Positions 33,697-43,100 of a DNA stretch of 64,000 bases are shown here, piece after piece; position 1 is the first letter of the stretch; each line of letters opens with the position of its first letter. The translations under genes were made by a program, and so were the position numbers. The stretch lies in assembly GCF_002355155.1 (NCBI RefSeq), contig NZ_AP017369.1:992001-1056000 (forward strand), written 5' to 3'. Below the pieces are notes generated by a model, which worked only from the letters and a program-made list of their open reading frames with translations, was not told the origin of the DNA and made no database searches. Source of the stretch: Corynebacterium suranareeae (GTDB taxonomy: Bacteria; Actinomycetota; Actinomycetes; Mycobacteriales; Mycobacteriaceae).

Positions 33697-33724
33697 TTTT
33701 TAACGCCTGATCGGTATTCAACTT

Positions 33725-33778
33725 CGGCTGAAGCCATTTCGTCTGCCATAATGACAGAGATGGTTTCAGCCGTTTTTG
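33725..33778 (+). terminator. Terminator of gltA
   Basis: CGGCTGAAGCCAT pairs with ATGGTTTCAGCCG (one wobble) across a ~22-base loop, followed by TTTTTG. Confidence 0.75.
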
Positions 33779-33821
33779 TGTGAAACCAAAAAATACGATT
33801 TTCAAGGAGCATGTACAGCAC

Positions 33822-34178
33822 ATGGAAAAGCCACAGATTGAGCTACAGGTCGGTCCAGCACCGGAAGATCTCGTCATCTCTGACATCATCGTTGGCGAAG
33901 GCGCAGAAGCTCGCCCAGGTGGAGAAGTTGAAGTTCACTACGTGGGCGTTGACTTTGAAACCGGAGAAGAGTTTGACTCGTCTTGGGATCGTGGACAGAC
34001 CAGCCAATTCCCGCTGAACGGCCTCATCGCGGGCTGGCAAGAGGGAATCCCAGGAATGAAGGTTGGCGGTCGTCGTCAGCTGACCATTCCACCAGAGGCT
34101 GCTTATGGCCCTGAAGGATCCGGACACCCACTGTCTGGCCGTACCTTGGTGTTTATCATCGATTTGATCAGCGCTTAA
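33822..34178 (+). CDS. fkbA: FKBP-type peptidyl-prolyl cis-trans isomerase
   Basis: 118 residues. The single FKBP domain shows VEVHYVG, FDSSWDRGQ, FPLNGLIAGWQEGIPGMKVGGRRQLTIPPEAAYG and LVFIIDLI, with the active-site aromatic and Asp residues kept. No signal peptide, so cytoplasmic. ATG 33822 is 12 bases from AAGGAG (33804-33809), a long spacing, but the nearer ATG at 33811 is out of frame. Ends four bases into the converging accDA gene. Confidence 0.93.
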   Translation: MEKPQIELQVGPAPEDLVISDIIVGEGAEARPGGEVEVHYVGVDFETGEEFDSSWDRGQTSQFPLNGLIAGWQEGIPGMKVGGRRQLTIPPEAAYGPEGSGHPLSGRTLVFIIDLISA

Positions 34179-35707
34179 TCACTTTTCGCTGAAGCTAGAC
34201 GCTCAAAGCGACTGTGTCGTCCCGCCCTTTCTGGATTGTTTTTCAATTCGGAAAGGGCGTTGCTGATTGTCCCCAGTACTTCTTCGATGAAGGTGTCGGT
34301 TTCGCAGATGATGCCGTCGATAAGCCCTTGTTTTAAAAGCGCATGCGCGCCTACGCCTTGGCGCTCAAGGATGTCCTCGACATGATCAGTGTTGCCATAA
34401 AGAATCGCCGATGCGCCTTCAGGTGGCAGCGCGCTAAGCCATGCGCTTTCTGTCGCATAGGTCAGGTCGGTGGGCAGCAGCGCCAGCGCACCGCCACCAA
34501 CTCCTGGGCCAAGGATGACTGACACGGTGGGGGAGGGGGCGTCGATAAGCTTGGACATGGTGCGCGCAATGGAGCTTGCTATACCTCCCTCCTCAGCCGC
34601 CTGCGACAATTCCGCGCCGGCGGTATCAATGATGGTGACGATCGGCAGCTTAAGCTCGCGCGCAAGCGAGATGCCGCGCCGGGCAAAACGCAGGTCCGCT
34701 GGGCCAACAGCATAGCGCCGATCCTGGCCAATCAGCACCACGGCCCTGCCGCCAATGCGTGCCAGGGCAACGCGCACAGCCGGGCTTACGGCGCCTGCAC
34801 GGGCACCAGAGAGCTTTACGACGTCTTCCCCCAACGTTTCTACAATCTCCCCGATTCCAGGCCTCTGAGGGTCGCGTGAACGCGCTATCGCATCCATAAC
34901 CGGTACTTCCACCCCCGGCGCCGTGGGAGAAAAGCGATCCACTTCTTCAGCGGGCTGTAAAATTTTCAAGGCTTTAGACACCACTGTGCGAAGCTGTGTT
35001 GGAGCCACCACACCATCAATGACACCGTTATCCACCAGATTCTCAGCTTGTTGCACCTCACGCGGGAGTGATATTCCGGTAGTGAGTTCTACGACTTTGG
35101 GGCCAAGAAAACCAATCTGCGCGCCGGGCTCTGCGAATGTGAGATGACCAGCAGAGCCCACCGTGACCATGGCTCCGCCCATCGTGGGATTTCTTAAATA
35201 CACCAAGAAGGGTAAATGGGCATTCTTATGGCGCTGGATGCTGGCGGTAATAGAAGCCATCATGACGAAAGTTCGGTTGTCTTCTTGCATTCTGGCGCCA
35301 CCTGAAGCAGTAGAGACGAGCAAAGGCAACTTATTTTCAGTTGCGCGATGGATTGCTTTGATGATGCGTGTTGATGCCACAGCTCCCAAAGATCCACCCA
35401 GAAATGAAAAATCAGACACAATCACAGCCACCGGAATGCCATCTATGTGACCTTCTCCCGTGACTATTGCTTCATCACACTCTGATTGTGCACGAGCACG
35501 CTCAAGGGTGTGCACATAGCTTTGATCAATATCGTTATAGTGCGGTGGTTCATCCCAAGACATGAAGCTATCTGAGTCTAAGACAGATTCAATCAAAGTG
35601 TGTGCGAAAGTGTGTGCCATGACCCACACCATAGTCTGAAAAGGTGTGGGTGTTGTGCGGAATGGGGGAGGGGGAAGACTCATACTTTTGAGTGAATCTC
35701 TCATCAT
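34175..35707 (-). CDS. accDA: Fused acetyl-CoA carboxylase carboxyltransferase AccDA (beta-alpha)
   Basis: Up to 510 residues; the true start may be one of the later Met codons (35683, 35632 or 35620) since none has a good ribosome site. The first half is AccD-like (SWDEPPHY..., STASGGARMQED, MVTVGSAGHLTFAEPGAQIGFLGPKVVE), the second AccA-like (VTIIDTAGAELSQAAEEGGIASSIARTM, SVILGPGVGGGALALLP). The AccD zinc finger is missing. It is thought to transfer carboxyl from biotin to acetyl-CoA, but corynebacteria rely mainly on AccD1-AccBC-AccE, so its own role is unclear. Confidence 0.88.
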   Translation of the reverse strand: MMRDSLKSMSLPPPPFRTTPTPFQTMVWVMAHTFAHTLIESVLDSDSFMSWDEPPHYNDIDQSYVHTLERARAQSECDEAIVTGEGHIDGIPVAVIVSDFSFLGGSLGAVASTRIIKAIHRATENKLPLLVSTASGGARMQEDNRTFVMMASITASIQRHKNAHLPFLVYLRNPTMGGAMVTVGSAGHLTFAEPGAQIGFLGPKVVELTTGISLPREVQQAENLVDNGVIDGVVAPTQLRTVVSKALKILQPAEEVDRFSPTAPGVEVPVMDAIARSRDPQRPGIGEIVETLGEDVVKLSGARAGAVSPAVRVALARIGGRAVVLIGQDRRYAVGPADLRFARRGISLARELKLPIVTIIDTAGAELSQAAEEGGIASSIARTMSKLIDAPSPTVSVILGPGVGGGALALLPTDLTYATESAWLSALPPEGASAILYGNTDHVEDILERQGVGAHALLKQGLIDGIICETDTFIEEVLGTISNALSELKNNPERAGRHSRFERLASAKSD

Positions 35708-35830
35708 AATTTAGGCGATCGATTGCATAAAGGTGAGGTTGTGCAAACTGCATGCAAAGGAAGTGGTTGGTTAAAAACGAGCCAAAACGCCGGTCTGTGA
35801 AGCCCGTTAACTATTGCATTGCATCATTAG

Positions 35831-35870
35831 CAAACTTTGCAAATGGGGTAGGGGGGCTTAAAAAGGGGGT
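35831..35870. promoter_or_regulatory. RamB- and RamA-like sites upstream of mctBC
   Basis: CAAACTTTGCAAA (35831-35843) fits the RamB motif at 12 of 13. It is followed immediately by TGGGGTA, TAGGGGGGC and AAGGGGGT runs, which fit the RamA pattern of four to six G. RamA activation and RamB repression of mctC are known. The rest of 35708-36146 holds the promoter and leader but no gene I can support. Confidence 0.6.
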
Positions 35871-36146
35871 AGATCGGGAACTTTTATAAATGCAGGCCAC
35901 AGTGTGTTTTTGGGTAATTTCCCAACATTTGGGGGGAGTGAGTTTTCTGAATCGCTATCGCATTGCAATGTGAGTTAGGTAACTTCACATTCACACGTTT
36001 AGCTGTGATCGGCAACATACTTCGCGGCCGTCGGCGAGATGTGAAGAGAAATTTTCAATTGCTTTATTAGAAGCCGGCATTGCTTTAAGTAATCGTCGAT
36101 CACCGACTCCCCACTCGAGGGATATGAAAGCGAGATGAATTTTTAA

Positions 36147-36488
36147 ATGAGCTCCAGTCCAGTCATGAAGGAGCGTCGACAGCCGACGCCCCAAGAATTC
36201 CGCGAAATGCAGAGCAGCCCGGAGTTTAAAGAACTCCGCAGCAAGTTCCGCTCTTTTGCATTCCCAATGAGTATCGCCTTCTTCGTGTGGTACATCGTCT
36301 ACGTGCTCGTAGCTACCTTTGCCTCCGATTGGATGGGCACCCCACTAGTGGGCAATATCAACATCGGTGTGTTCTTCGGACTTGCACAGTTCGTGACCAC
36401 CTTTGCAATTACGTACATCTATATCGTCTTTGCGAACAAAAACCTTGAGCCTCGTCAGGCTGCTATTCGCGAGAAGATGGAAGGATAA
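36147..36488 (+). CDS. mctB: DUF485 small membrane protein MctB
   Basis: 113 residues: hydrophilic N-terminus (TPQEFREMQSSPEFKELRSKFRSFAFP is the DUF485 entry helix), then two membrane segments (about 44-66 and 78-100) and a charged tail. DUF485 proteins accompany acetate/monocarboxylate symporters of the SSS family. The stop lies three bases before the ATG of mctC region, so the two are one operon. Confidence 0.9.
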   Translation: MSSSPVMKERRQPTPQEFREMQSSPEFKELRSKFRSFAFPMSIAFFVWYIVYVLVATFASDWMGTPLVGNINIGVFFGLAQFVTTFAITYIYIVFANKNLEPRQAAIREKMEG

Positions 36489-36491
36489 TTC

Positions 36492-38141
36492 ATGAATTCC
36501 ACAATCGTGTTGGCCCAAGAAGACACTGGCAACCCAATTCTTAATATTTCCGTTTTCGTGGTGTTCATCGTTGTCACCATGACCGTGGTTATGCGTGCAG
36601 GTAAAACCACCAAGGAGGCATCCGACTTCTACACCGGTGGTGCCTCATTCTCCGGTACTCAAAATGGTCTCGCAATTGCAGGTGACTACCTCTCTGCAGC
36701 ATCCTTCCTGGGTATTGTTGGCGCTATTGCGCTGAACGGTTACGACGGATTCCTTTACTCCATCGGATTCTTCGTTGCCTGGCTTGTAGCTCTGCTGCTT
36801 GTTGCAGAACCACTGCGTAACGTTGGTCGATTCACCATGGCGGACGTGTTGTCCTTCCGCCTGCGCCAGAAGCCAGTTCGCGTTGCGGCTGCTTTCGGCA
36901 CCTTGTTCGTGTCCTTGTTCTACCTGATCGCTCAGATGGCTGGTGCAGGTTCACTTGTCTCCGTGCTTCTGGATATCCATGAGTTCCACTGGCAGGCAGT
37001 TGTCATTGGCGTCGTCGGTGTCGTCATGATTGCTTACGTCTTGCTCGGTGGCATGAAGGGCACTACCTACGTTCAGATGATTAAGGCCTGCCTCTTGGTT
37101 GGTGGTGTGTTGATCATGACCATCTGGACCTTCGTTGCAGTCAAGGGTGGCGTTGGCACCCTGCTAGAAGATGCCGTTGCTATGCACGCATCCTCCGAGC
37201 GTGCAGCAACCCTGGGCTATGAAGCAACCGCAATTCTTGAGCCAGGTCTGCAGTACGGTGCAACCGTAACCAAGCAGCTGGACTTCGTTTCCCTGGGTCT
37301 TGCACTTGTTCTTGGTACCGCTGGTCTGCCACACGTTCTCATGCGCTTCTACACCGTTCCTACCGCTACGGAAGCACGTAAGTCCGTTACTTGGGCAATT
37401 ATCCTCATCGGTTCCTTCTACCTGATGACCCTGATCCTGGGCTACGGTGCTGCAGCACTTGTTGGACCAGACCGCATCGTCAATGCGCCTGGTGCAGCTA
37501 ACGCAGCAGCTCCTCTGCTTGCACTTGAGCTTGGTGGCTCCATCTTCATGGCATTGATCTCTGCAGTTGCTTTCGCAACAGTGCTGGCTGTGGTTGCAGG
37601 TCTGGCAATTACCGCTTCTGCCGCAGTTGGTCACGATATCTACGACGCCGTTCTTCGTGATGGAAAGTCCTCTGAAGAAGAGCAGGTTCGAGTCTCACGT
37701 ATCACTATCGTTGTGATCGGTGTGCTCTCCATCGTCTTGGGTATTCTCGCGATGTCCCAGAACGTTGCCTTCCTCGTGGCACTGGCATTCGCAATCGCAG
37801 CGTCTGCAAACCTGCCTTGTATCCTGTACTCCCTGTACTGGAAGAAGTTCAACACCACTGGTGCTGTAGCCGCAATCTACACCGGCCTTGTCTCCGCACT
37901 GGTACTGATCGTCTTCTCCCCAGCAGTCTCCGGTACCCCAACCTCGATGGTTCCTTCTGACGGTGGCGGATGGGATATCTTCCCACTGTCCAACCCAGGT
38001 ATCATCTCCATCCCACTAGCCTTCATCGCTGGTTGGATCGGCACCATGGTTGGCAAGCCAGACAACTTGGATGATCTCCAGGCTGAAATGGAAGTTCGCT
38101 CCCTCACCGGTGTCGGTGTTGAAGGTGCTGTTGAGCACTAG
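36492..38141 (+). CDS. mctC: Monocarboxylic acid transporter MctC (SSS family)
   Basis: 549 residues with about 13 membrane segments. Sodium/solute symporter features: SDFYTGGASFSGTQNGLAIAGDYLSAASFLG (about residues 38-68), GYDGFLYSIGFFVAW and LPHVLMRFYTVPTATEARKSV. In C. glutamicum this carrier takes up pyruvate, propionate and acetate. ATG preceded by AGGATAATTC. Sites resembling RamA/RamB targets upstream of mctB fit carbon-source control. Confidence 0.93.
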   Translation: MNSTIVLAQEDTGNPILNISVFVVFIVVTMTVVMRAGKTTKEASDFYTGGASFSGTQNGLAIAGDYLSAASFLGIVGAIALNGYDGFLYSIGFFVAWLVALLLVAEPLRNVGRFTMADVLSFRLRQKPVRVAAAFGTLFVSLFYLIAQMAGAGSLVSVLLDIHEFHWQAVVIGVVGVVMIAYVLLGGMKGTTYVQMIKACLLVGGVLIMTIWTFVAVKGGVGTLLEDAVAMHASSERAATLGYEATAILEPGLQYGATVTKQLDFVSLGLALVLGTAGLPHVLMRFYTVPTATEARKSVTWAIILIGSFYLMTLILGYGAAALVGPDRIVNAPGAANAAAPLLALELGGSIFMALISAVAFATVLAVVAGLAITASAAVGHDIYDAVLRDGKSSEEEQVRVSRITIVVIGVLSIVLGILAMSQNVAFLVALAFAIAASANLPCILYSLYWKKFNTTGAVAAIYTGLVSALVLIVFSPAVSGTPTSMVPSDGGGWDIFPLSNPGIISIPLAFIAGWIGTMVGKPDNLDDLQAEMEVRSLTGVGVEGAVEH

Positions 38142-38160
38142 AGTCAACCTCATTTAACTA

Positions 38161-38202
38161 ACGAAACCGCCTATTCCTGTACTCGGGAATAGGCGGTTTC
38201 GT
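38161..38202 (+). terminator. Hairpin after mctC
   Basis: Seventeen-base-pair perfect stem (ACGAAACCGCCTATTCC with its complement, loop TGTACTCG-like). No U-tract follows, so it may be a processed 3' end. Confidence 0.65.
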
Positions 38203-38214
38203 CATGCAGTACTA

Positions 38215-39036
38215 TTGATCGACGTGTCAAGAACTTCTAAAGTGCACCCAGCATGGCGGGTGTCTACTATCTTGTTAACCGGGGTAGTAATCATTGGCGG
38301 AATTTTTGGTCTCACCCAAGGGGAAGACACGAAACCTTCCGAATCTCAGCCGCAGGTGAGCTCTGAGGCCAGCAGCGTTTCAACCTCTGCGGCTGCGCAA
38401 GCAATAGAAGACAGTCCGTTCGCCGAATTTATTGAAAACTCCACAGGCTCCCAAATCACGTTTGTGAGCCTGAAGGATGATTTTCGTACGGGAACCTCAA
38501 CCGAGCGTTTTGCTCGTCCTGCATTGAGCTTAGGAAAGCTCTACATCGCGGAGTACGTGCTGGAACGCGGCACGGAAAATGAGAAGGCGTTGGCACTCGA
38601 GATGATTAGAAGTTCATCTGATGTGTCAGCGGAAATTTTGTACGACACGTATCCCGATTCCATTGAAGCGATCGCAGATGAATTTGGTTTGCTTTCCACC
38701 AGGGGTGATGAGCATTGGGGATACTCGGTGACATCTACTTATGATTTGGTGAAGTTTTTAAGCACGCTGATCATCGAGCAACCAGAATCGCCGATTCTAG
38801 AAGCGATGAGAAATGCCAATGAATTTGCAGTTGATGGTTATCCGCAGGACTGGGGGACTGCGGTGCTTCCCGGCGCGGAAGGATCTAAGTGGGGTTGGTC
38901 AGATGATCGGCTTCTGCATTCATCAATAACTTTTGGTGAAGATTACGTTGTTGCAGCAGCAGTAACAGGGACAAAAGAAGACCTCACGCAGTTGGTAGAA
39001 AACCAACTAAGTGAGGTCATAAGCCGGAATAATTAG
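38215..39036 (+). CDS. Membrane-anchored or secreted serine beta-lactamase-like protein
   Basis: 273 residues from TTG 38215 (or 270 from GTG 38224); neither has a clear ribosome site. One membrane segment near residues 18-36, a Ser-rich linker, then a domain with SLGK (a SxxK active-site candidate, about residue 103), SSDVSAE where beta-lactamase-fold proteins have SDN, and KWGW near the end where KTG is expected. Motifs two and three are degenerate, so activity on beta-lactams is doubtful. Converges on the next gene with a four-base overlap. Confidence 0.6.
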   Translation: MIDVSRTSKVHPAWRVSTILLTGVVIIGGIFGLTQGEDTKPSESQPQVSSEASSVSTSAAAQAIEDSPFAEFIENSTGSQITFVSLKDDFRTGTSTERFARPALSLGKLYIAEYVLERGTENEKALALEMIRSSSDVSAEILYDTYPDSIEAIADEFGLLSTRGDEHWGYSVTSTYDLVKFLSTLIIEQPESPILEAMRNANEFAVDGYPQDWGTAVLPGAEGSKWGWSDDRLLHSSITFGEDYVVAAAVTGTKEDLTQLVENQLSEVISRNN

Positions 39037-39860
39037 CTAGACATTGTTCCCAGCGCTTTGATTATTTGATTGATTGTCTCTGCGTTAAGTCCAGTGTTGG
39101 AGTTGGAGGAGATGACTGCATCGACTTCATTTCCTGGAGTCCACTGGCCCCAGTCGTTGGCATAGACATTGTTCATATCAATGCCAACGCCGTCGAGTTT
39201 GTCTTTATCGATGCGGATTTGGTGAATGGTGGTGCGTGGGTGGATCTGTCCGTTGGAGCCCCAGTTGTGCATCCAGAAGAATTCACCAAGGCCGTCGGCA
39301 ATCGCCCAATCGATGACGTTGTAGTTGCCATAGATGCCTAGTTGGTAGCCCGCAGTAGATAGTGCAACCTTGAATGCTTGCAGGTATGGGCGGATCTGGT
39401 TGGTGTATTCGGTGCGGGTGGGGTTGTCGTCGATTGCTACGTAGATGGGGCGGTTTTTTGGTCCACCGGCAGCCACGTGCAGTGCGATTGCTTGGGGAGC
39501 GTGCGTTGCTGCGCCTGCTGCACCATTTTTCCAGTCCGCTGTGTCGGCTTTTCCGTATTGATACACCGACGCTGTTTTTAGTCCGTTTTGGGCAAAGGCC
39601 CGTGTTTCTTGCAGCGTGACGGGTTTGCCGACCATCCAGGATTCGGTGCCTGGGCGACGTTGGGACACGTAGCGAACGGCGCCAAGATGTCCGGCATTTT
39701 TGATTGATGCTGCGCTGGGGACTCCTGCTGCGTAGTCGATTACGGTACCAAGGACTGGTCCAAGTGCATGTGCTTTAGGCATAAACATGCTGGCTGTGCC
39801 GATGGTGGCAAGTCCTGCAGCGGCTTTTAAAAAGCCTCGTCTATTAAGGTGCAAGTCCAT
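39033..39860 (-). CDS. Tat-exported DUF1906 (GH25-like) protein
   Basis: 275 residues. The N-terminus has a twin-arginine motif (NRRGFLKAAAGLA) and a cleavage-like site after AHA (about residue 32). The mature part is a DUF1906 glycoside-hydrolase-like TIM barrel: GTVIDYAAGVPSAASIKNAG, VRYVSQRRPG, PIYVAIDDNPT, YQLGIYGNYNVID, FFWMHNWGS and VGIDMNNVYANDWGQW. The family is proposed to act on the cell envelope; substrate unknown. Tat use suggests folding before export. Confidence 0.88.
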   Translation of the reverse strand: MDLHLNRRGFLKAAAGLATIGTASMFMPKAHALGPVLGTVIDYAAGVPSAASIKNAGHLGAVRYVSQRRPGTESWMVGKPVTLQETRAFAQNGLKTASVYQYGKADTADWKNGAAGAATHAPQAIALHVAAGGPKNRPIYVAIDDNPTRTEYTNQIRPYLQAFKVALSTAGYQLGIYGNYNVIDWAIADGLGEFFWMHNWGSNGQIHPRTTIHQIRIDKDKLDGVGIDMNNVYANDWGQWTPGNEVDAVISSNSNTGLNAETINQIIKALGTMSS

Positions 39861-39973
39861 TGTTCTCCCAAAATTATAGGTTTAAATCCCACCAGTAACA
39901 GTGGTTAACAATAACAACACTCTTCTTAAAGGGCTAGGGCGACATTTTTCGCCCGTGTTCACCGTTGCCATTT

Positions 39974-39989
39974 TGTGATGTTGCTCACG
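39974..39989. promoter_or_regulatory. GlxR-like site between the DUF1906 gene and fasB
   Basis: TGTGATGTTGCTCACG fits the GlxR (cAMP receptor) consensus TGTGA-N6-TCACA at 9 of 10 positions. It lies in a 277-base divergent region and could serve either gene. Confidence 0.55.
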
Positions 39990-40137
39990 GGCGATGGTTT
40001 GTTTCCTGCAAAAACAAGAATTTGCCAGATAAACATGAGGGTTTAGTCATCTATTTCAGCTACGCTCACGTAACCTACGCATTCGTAAGTGGTCATGGGT
40101 CCAAGAAGCCCATTCCAAGACTTAGGAGCTTTATTTC

Positions 40138-43100
40138 GTGAGTATTTCTTCACTGACACCGCTGCATTCTTTTAAAGAACCAGCAATTCTGTACGCCGGT
40201 CAGGCTTCCGCCTGGCAGCAGGTGATCGCTGACTCCAGCGAAGACCACATCACCGCCTCGCACCTGCGTGAGCTGTTGTCTCGTTCACGTGCAAAAACTG
40301 CACCTTTCGCGCGCCAAATCACCTCCATCGTGCCAGGCTCCCTAGCCCGCCTGGAGGAACTAACCCGCGAAGACGCACAAATCGGTGCGGATATCGATGC
40401 GCAGCCAGCAGTCTCCATCCCAGGCATTTTGCTTGGTCAGATTGCAGCAACCCGCCAGTTGCGTGACCTTGGACTAGATGTCACCGCAGCTACTCGCCTT
40501 GGACATTCCCAGGGCATTTTGGGCGTTGAAGCAGTAGACAATGAAGAAGATGTCTTGGCTTTTGCCGTTCTCTTGGGTGCAGCTGCATCTCAGTTCGCAG
40601 GCAAGGGCGCACACATGCTCTCTGTCCGTGGACTAACCCGTGAGATCATTCAAGACACCATCGCCGGCGTTGATGGGGTAGAGGTATCTCTGCGCAACGC
40701 TCGCGTACACTTCGTTGTATCCGGCAAGCCAGAGGCACTGAAGAAGGCTGCTGCCGCACTGCAGCGCGCAGCGGATGCTTACAACGAAGACATCAATGAA
40801 AAGCGCAAGGGTGGATCCCTGGCAGAACCTAAGTTTGATTACTTGGATGTTGCTATTCCATTCCACCACTCCTCAATGCAGGATGCAGCCGACTTGGCTG
40901 TTGAGTGGGCAACCACCTGTGGCCTCAACGTTGATGCTCGCGCGTTGGCAGAGGCAATCCTGGTTAACCCAGCTGACTGGGTGGAGCAGATCGCTAACCT
41001 CAAGGCTGATTACGTCCTTTCCCTGGATGCAGGCGTTAGCCGTTTCACCGCGCCGCTGCTCGATGGTCGCGGAATCTCGTTGGTTCCAGCGTTTTCTGCT
41101 GCAGAGCGCGACAACTTGGCTCGCCCAGGCTTCCAGGTTCCAACTGCAGAAGACTGGTCAGAGTTCGCTCCAAAGCTGGTTAAGCTGCCAAACGGTGAGC
41201 ACAAGGTTCTCACCGGATTCTCTCGCCTGACGGGTTACTCCCCAATTATTTTGGCCGGTATGACCCCAACCACCGTTGATCCTGAGATCGTTGCAGCAGC
41301 AGCGAACGCAGGACACTGGGCTGAAATGGCCGGTGGCGGACAGTACTCCGAAGAAGTATTCACCAAGAACAAGGAAAAGCTTGTTTCCCTGCTCAAGGTT
41401 GGACGTTCCGCACAGTTCAACTCCATGTTCTTCGACCGTTACATGTGGAACCTTCAGTTCGGTGCACAGCGCATCGTTTCCAAGGCACGTGCCACCGGTA
41501 CCTCCATCAACGGTGTTGTTGTCTCCGCTGGTATCCCAGAGGTTGAAGAAGCAACTGAGCTGATTAATGATCTCAACGCAGATGGCTTCCCATACGTTGC
41601 ATTCAAGCCAGGCACCGTGGACCAGATCCGCGCAACCCTGAAAATTGCTGATGCAAACCCAGACACCAAGATCATCATCCAGATTGAAGATGGACACGCT
41701 GGTGGACACCACTCCTGGGTGAACTTGGATGACCTGCTTCTGACCACCTATGCAGAGCTGCGTTCTCGCAAGAACGTTGTTGTCATGATTGGTGGCGGAA
41801 TTGGTACCCCTGCAAAGGCTGCGTACTACCTCACCGGTGAATGGTCGACCGACTTGGGCTTCCCAGCAATGCCTGTTGACGGCATCCTCGTTGGTACCGC
41901 TGCCATGGCAACCAAGGAAGCAACCACCTCTCCTCAGGTTAAGCAGGCACTGGTTGACACCCCAGGTGTTGATCCTCAAGATGCTGGCGGCTGGGTCGGT
42001 CGTGGCGAGGCTCGCGGTGGCGTGACCTCTGGTCTGTCCCACCTACACGCTGATATGTACGAGCTGGACAATGACTCCGCTGCGGCATCCCGCCTGATTT
42101 CCTCCATCGATTCTGACGATTACGCAGATCACCGCGATGAGCTGATCGAGGCGATCAACAAGACTGCAAAGCCATTCTTCGGCGAGGTTGAAGAAATGAC
42201 CTACGCAGAGTGGATCGAGCGTTGGGTTGAGCTTGCTTACCCAACCCAGGACCCAACATGGGATGATCGTTTCTTCGATTTGGTCCACCGCATTGAAGCT
42301 CGCCTCAACGAGGCAGAGCACGGTGCTATCACCACGCTGTTCCCAGACCTGAAGTCTGTGGAAAATGAAGAGGAAGCCGTCGACAAGCTTCTTGCTGCTT
42401 ACCCGCAGGCCCGCGAGATCAAGGTCTCTGCGCGCGACGCTGCGTGGTTTATTGGTCTGTGCCGCAAGCACCACAAGCCTATGCCGTGGGTACCTGCAAT
42501 TGATGCTGACCTGGCTCGCTGGTGGGGTCTGGACACCCTGTGGCAGTCCCAGAACGAGCGCTACGGTGCAAACGCCGTGCGCGTTATCCCAGGACCTGTT
42601 TCCGTTGCCGGCATCGACCGCGTCGACGAGCCAGTTGCAGAACTGCTCGGCCGTTTCGAAGCTGCCTGCGTGGAGGCACTTGACGGTGAGGCAGAAGAAA
42701 TCTTCGCTCGCCTGAATGAATCCAAGAGTGAGCGCGAATTCCTGCTTGCTACCCCGCACATCGTGTGGCACGGCAACCTGATCGACAACCCAGCTCACGT
42801 CCTTAACGAGGGTGCTTTCGAGCTCATTGAGGAAGACGGCTACTGGGTTATCCGCATCCTGGCTGACTCCTACTTTGATGATCTGCCAGTTGAGCAGCGC
42901 CCATACCTGGTTCAGCACGTTGACATCCCAGTTGAACTCGGCGATGCTGTGTCCACCGGTGGCTCCCCAGTGGTTTCCCGTGAGAAGCTACCTGAGTCCG
43001 TCTTCGCACTTCTTGCTGGCGTTGCCGGTGTTGGATCCGTCTCTGCTGCTGGTGATGAGATCAAGGCACTGCCAGAAGCTGTTGAAGATGGCACCCCATT

